Of a stretch of DNA of 64,000 bases, positions 60,852-64,000 are shown piece after piece. The stretch spans positions 56,351,926-56,415,925 of the forward strand of contig CM049309.1 of assembly GCA_026874595.1 (NCBI GenBank), read 5' to 3'. Positions within the stretch are counted from its first letter, which is position 1, and each line of letters starts with the position of its first letter. Origin of the DNA: Sipunculus nudus (taxonomy: Eukaryota; Annelida; Sipuncula; Golfingiida; Sipunculidae). The position numbers and the translations under genes are program-made. The notes below the pieces were generated by a model. The model saw nothing but the letters and a program-made list of their open reading frames with translations. It did not search any database and was not told where the DNA came from.

Positions 60852-61045
60852 CTAATCGAGGCACTCTCCATGGCTCGGTTGATGGCGTTCGGTAGTCTGC
60901 AGGGTCGGAGGAAACCGGAGTACCCGGAGAAAACCACCGGGCTTGGATGGGCAACTACGACCCACTCTCATAGCCACGCCGGGGATCGAACCCGGGTCGC
61001 CAGCGGAGAGAGCCAAGCGTTTTACCACTCAGCTGTCCAGGCCCA
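60852..61045 (-). repeat. tRNA-derived SINE
   Basis: On the minus strand it begins GGGCCTGGACAGCTGAGTGG then TAAAACGC (A-box region). About 30 nt later comes the strong B box CCGGGTTCGATCCCCGG. After the tRNA-like head a body follows with GGTTTTCTCCGGGTACTCCG then GTTTCCTCC, a conserved-looking phrase. It lacks an intact acceptor stem at both ends, so it is a SINE rather than a tRNA gene. Confidence 0.75.
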
Positions 61046-61924
61046 ATTCTCGTCTTGATCCGGCTTTTTGCTCTGAGCCTTTACTCTGGTTCCAAGCTAT
61101 CCATTAAGATGGATGACACGACGCTTCCACTTTATATATCTAACAATTTCAAATTGCCTTGGTGCAAGGCTGAGAATTACACATCGGGGGGACCCGGGCT
61201 CCGTGCTCATTTCAGCTATATGAACCCATAACATATTCTAAAATGACCGAAGAACTGAAATCAAGCCTCATGAAATAAGGTACAAATATCTTCATAACTA
61301 ATTTAAAAAATAATATACATGAGAAAATACAGAAGACTAAATACGCCAATGAAAATATGCCAAGGTCAAAAATAAATTTTCAGGAGCAAATCTAACCCCT
61401 GTGATAATAACTCTGACCAAAGGTCAAATTTAGGAAAATCAGCCGTTTTCCAGACCCAGCACAAAAATTAATAGGAGAAGAAGAAGAAAAACCAGATGTG
61501 TTTACCTTGATCACCCGCCATGGTCTGCTAATCAAGTTTTCACGTAGTCTAACGGGTTGACCCGCTCAGTTACTGAACAAATGCTGCCATTATACTCAAC
61601 AGGCACCTATGAATGAGGCGGTCCCTACCCGGGAACAAAGGAATCGCCCTGCGTCACAGTATCAATAGAATACGATCATTTGAATTAAAAATATAACACG
61701 CTGATCCAGACTGCCGGTCCATCCAAAATTTACAAAATTTCATACCAAGGCCTACAGGCCTAATGCGAACCTATGTATACGGTATACATTAGGTATAATG
61801 CTTCTATGCTGGACCATATTTTTCAAGTACACGTGTGACATGTATATGTACAATGTAAGTACTAAAATTTTGATCCCGTGTATAAGCACCAATTACATAA
61901 ACGTCACTCCTGAAATATTTGCAT
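61046..61924. other. Intergenic, no feature recognised
   Basis: No supported gene or repeat boundary. Confidence 0.4.
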
Positions 61925-62460
61925 GGATGTACACAACACAAAATGACTGTAGGTGGCAACACCGGTCTTGTGGACGAGAAAGTCCTCAAAGATGTATGGA
62001 CATGCAAAATTTCTGGCAGATACTTCAAATCACTCTTGGGCTAGGTTCACAGATTCATAAACCAAAAAACCGTTTTAGGTTGCGCAACAATTCTCGTATA
62101 CCACCAAACTATCCGAGATGTATGAAATAAGCAGGAGCTATAGCATAAACTGTGCAAAAATAATTGTTAGTGGAACAGCCAGTCTTGTATACGACAAAGC
62201 CATCCTGAATGTATACATATGCCCCATTTCAGGCTGATATGTCAAATCACACCTGAGAAAATACAGGAGCATACACTGTGCAAAAATTATTGTAGGTGGC
62301 GCCACTAGTCTTATATACGACGGAGCTATCCGAAATGTATACAAATGCCAAGTTTCAGGCTGATATATCAAATTCCTCCCGGGATATAAGCAGGGACATA
62401 CACTGCGCAAAAATAATTGTAGGTGGAGCCGCCAGTCCGATCCAATTTTGGGTATACAAT
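61925..62460. repeat. ~125-bp tandem repeat carrying the GGTGGCGCC core
   Basis: Units beginning ACTGTGCAAAAATAATTGTA start near 62149, 62274 and 62400. A more diverged unit around 61935-62060 shares GTAGGTGG and CGGTCTTGT. Each unit contains GTAGGTGG-CGCC-type sequence, then AGTCTTGTATACGAC, then GTTTCAGGCTGATATGTCAA. One long open frame on the minus strand across it is a by-product of the repetition. Confidence 0.8.
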
Positions 62461-62639
62461 TGGATCTTCATTAAATAAAGTTATACCCATCAACTATTCT
62501 CATGTTAAGTGAGTAAATACATTTCCTGATTTTTTTTTTCTTAGAGTATCATCTTTCGGCATGACCTGATTTCTGGCATGTACATAGTAAATATATAGAG
62601 GAATATGTATATTAAACATGATCAAAGTCAGATCAGTGG

Positions 62640-63010
62640 TTTTGATATTAGACAGTCTTGAAGTGTAATAATAGAGTTTTAATGGAAAACGGAGGTTTTT
62701 CCTTAATTTCTTTGAGGAACGACGTCGTTTTTACCAAATTTTCGGTATGGTAGGAGTTTAGGGAACATCTATAACAGAATTCCAAATTTTGGATTCATAG
62801 ATCTAACGGTTTCACAACGTGCCTGTCTAACGTACAGACAGACAAAAATCCGATAGAGCAAACTAAGCAAAACCCTACAGAGTTTTTCAGATAACTAATT
62901 TTTGCATAAAATTTCGCGATGCTAGCTCCTACCATTTTTGAAATAGTATGGGTTAACATACAGAAGACGGACGACGCCACACCATTGCATAAGCTCACAG
63001 GTTGGCTCCA
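62640..63010. repeat. Dispersed repeat copy (minus orientation)
   Basis: GAAAACGGAGGTTTTTCC near 62683 pairs with the inverted copy at 43320-43510. TATGGGTTAACATACAGAAG then GACGGACGACGCCACACC near 62946 pairs with 46355-46440. Confidence 0.65.
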
Positions 63011-64000
63011 CATGCAGCCCTGAGGGGCATGACACACATGAGGTGATCACATGGTGCCTATGAGGTGTTCACATGAAACCCATGAGGTGATCACATGCTT
63101 TGTGGCTGACTGCAAGATAAAAGATTCAGTCCATTTATTATTAAAGGACCAATAATTCTGCAAAAATCATTCAAGTATAAAAATCACCCAAGAAATATTT
63201 TTGTGCAATGTTACAGAAGTTATAATTGAAACAACAAATTTGTAGAAGAAGACTATTGCAGTCCTCAGTTTGAAATAGTCAAAATAATGGCCATAAGACC
63301 AATTTAAGCTTTCCATGACTCTACAAAAAATCAACAAACTCAATCTATTCTAATAAGATTGAAAGAACCATGTTGTAGGATAATTCTTGTGAAAAACTGA
63401 ACGATTCAACTTCACACTTTCATCATTAACATATTTAAGCTGAAAGAGACTAAAATTATGAGGTTTTTGCCCATAAAAAAGAGGCCAATGTAGGTGGCGC
63501 CATGATAACTGCAATTTCAAATTTGGGTCATGTGACCAACATTTGCACAATACTTGGTGATGCTAGCTCCAGTCTTTTTTTTTTTTTAGACTGCTATGTC
63601 AGTATGCTTACCTAGCAGAATGACTAAGTTCAAATTCGCGTAACTCCGGCAAAATTCATCAAACGCAAACCATTTGAACAAACTTGAGAGGGCTCGCCTC
63701 TGGAATCATTTCTGTAAAATATTAAACTATGTGGTTGGACCGTTTACGAGAAGAAGACTTTTTTTAGCCTTTTTCCCCTATAAAATCTAAGTGTATGCAG
63801 ATAGCAAAAAATTGAGCTGAATCCCACAACATTTGATATGCGACAGAATATTGCATAAAATTTGTTGGCTCCTGCTATTCCTGAGATATTATGGGTTAAT
63901 ATACAGATGACCGATGACCCCGTACAACAAAGGTAAATGCAGGTGGCGCCACCAATTCCTGAATTTCATATATGACTCATGTGAATAACACTGGCATAAA
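63011..64000. repeat. Further copies of the GGTGGCGCC repeat family to the window edge
   Basis: TGTAGGTGGCGCCATGATAA near 63490, GATATTATGGGTTAATATAC with GATGACCG near 63880-63920, and a perfect GGTGGCGCCACC at 63942-63953 all follow the family layout. CACATGAGGTGATCACATG-type short repeats lie at 63036-63095. The element runs out of the window. Confidence 0.6.

Noticed and set aside
60960-61045. Possible functional tRNA gene
   Set aside because: It has good A and B boxes, but the acceptor stem does not pair and a SINE body follows the head.
62138-62410. A 90-codon minus-strand open frame with repeated protein-like phrases
   Set aside because: It is produced by reading through the 125-bp tandem repeat, whose length keeps the frame open. 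There are no gene signals.

Overview
The window looks like intron-rich, AT-rich nuclear DNA from an invertebrate animal, probably a marine lophotrochozoan such as a mollusc. The reasons are multi-exon genes with GT-AG splice sites, dense transposon remnants of many classes, microsatellites, and a dispersed repeat family carrying a GGTGGCGCCACC core that I associate with mollusc-type genomes. The species cannot be named from the sequence. Genes were assembled by hand from splice signals and reading-frame continuity.

Left part (1-18,600). An uninterrupted Ty3/Gypsy gag-pol frame (minus, 3043 down to the left edge) with the inner part of its 5' LTR lies beyond the last visible exon of a minus-strand ankyrin-repeat gene, apparently within one of its introns and in sense orientation. 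Six coding exons of that gene (14637 to 3677, 325 codons) join in phase. The sequence resembles invertebrate TRPA-type channels, but no channel domain is in view. Its first exon has an in-frame TGA. The introns hold a minisatellite, a 1.9-kb dispersed repeat built from ~335-bp units, and a 956-bp hAT-type MITE with a perfect 8-bp target duplication.

Middle (18,600-32,200). This is a transposon graveyard without host genes. It contains a decayed hAT element with transposase C-terminus, a TTAA-flanked MITE, a second hAT-type transposase fragment, a 311-bp non-autonomous Helitron plus a second Helitron 5' end, and a complete 4,217-bp MULE. The MULE has ~50-bp inverted repeats, a perfect 9-bp duplication, and a DDE transposase frame broken only by one TAA.

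Right-centre (33,198-40,570, plus). A seven-exon orthologue of the conserved orphan gene C6orf62 encodes 227 aa; all six coding introns are phase 0. One intron contains a 1,087-bp hAT-like element with a perfect 8-bp duplication, itself carrying a tRNA-derived SINE-like segment and an 81-bp tandem repeat.

Right (48,252-59,590, plus). A TATA-driven ten-exon gene encodes a predicted 577-aa secreted protein: signal peptide, one beta/gamma-crystallin domain (two Greek-key motifs on separate exons), a small Cys-rich module, VWD, C8-like, TIL and a VWC-like Cys-rich tail. The crystallin and Cys-rich exons are all symmetric phase 1-1, as expected for shuffled modules. One intron has a GC donor. This gene is the most novel-looking item in the window. 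The remaining right end is dispersed and tandem repeat plus a tRNA-derived SINE.
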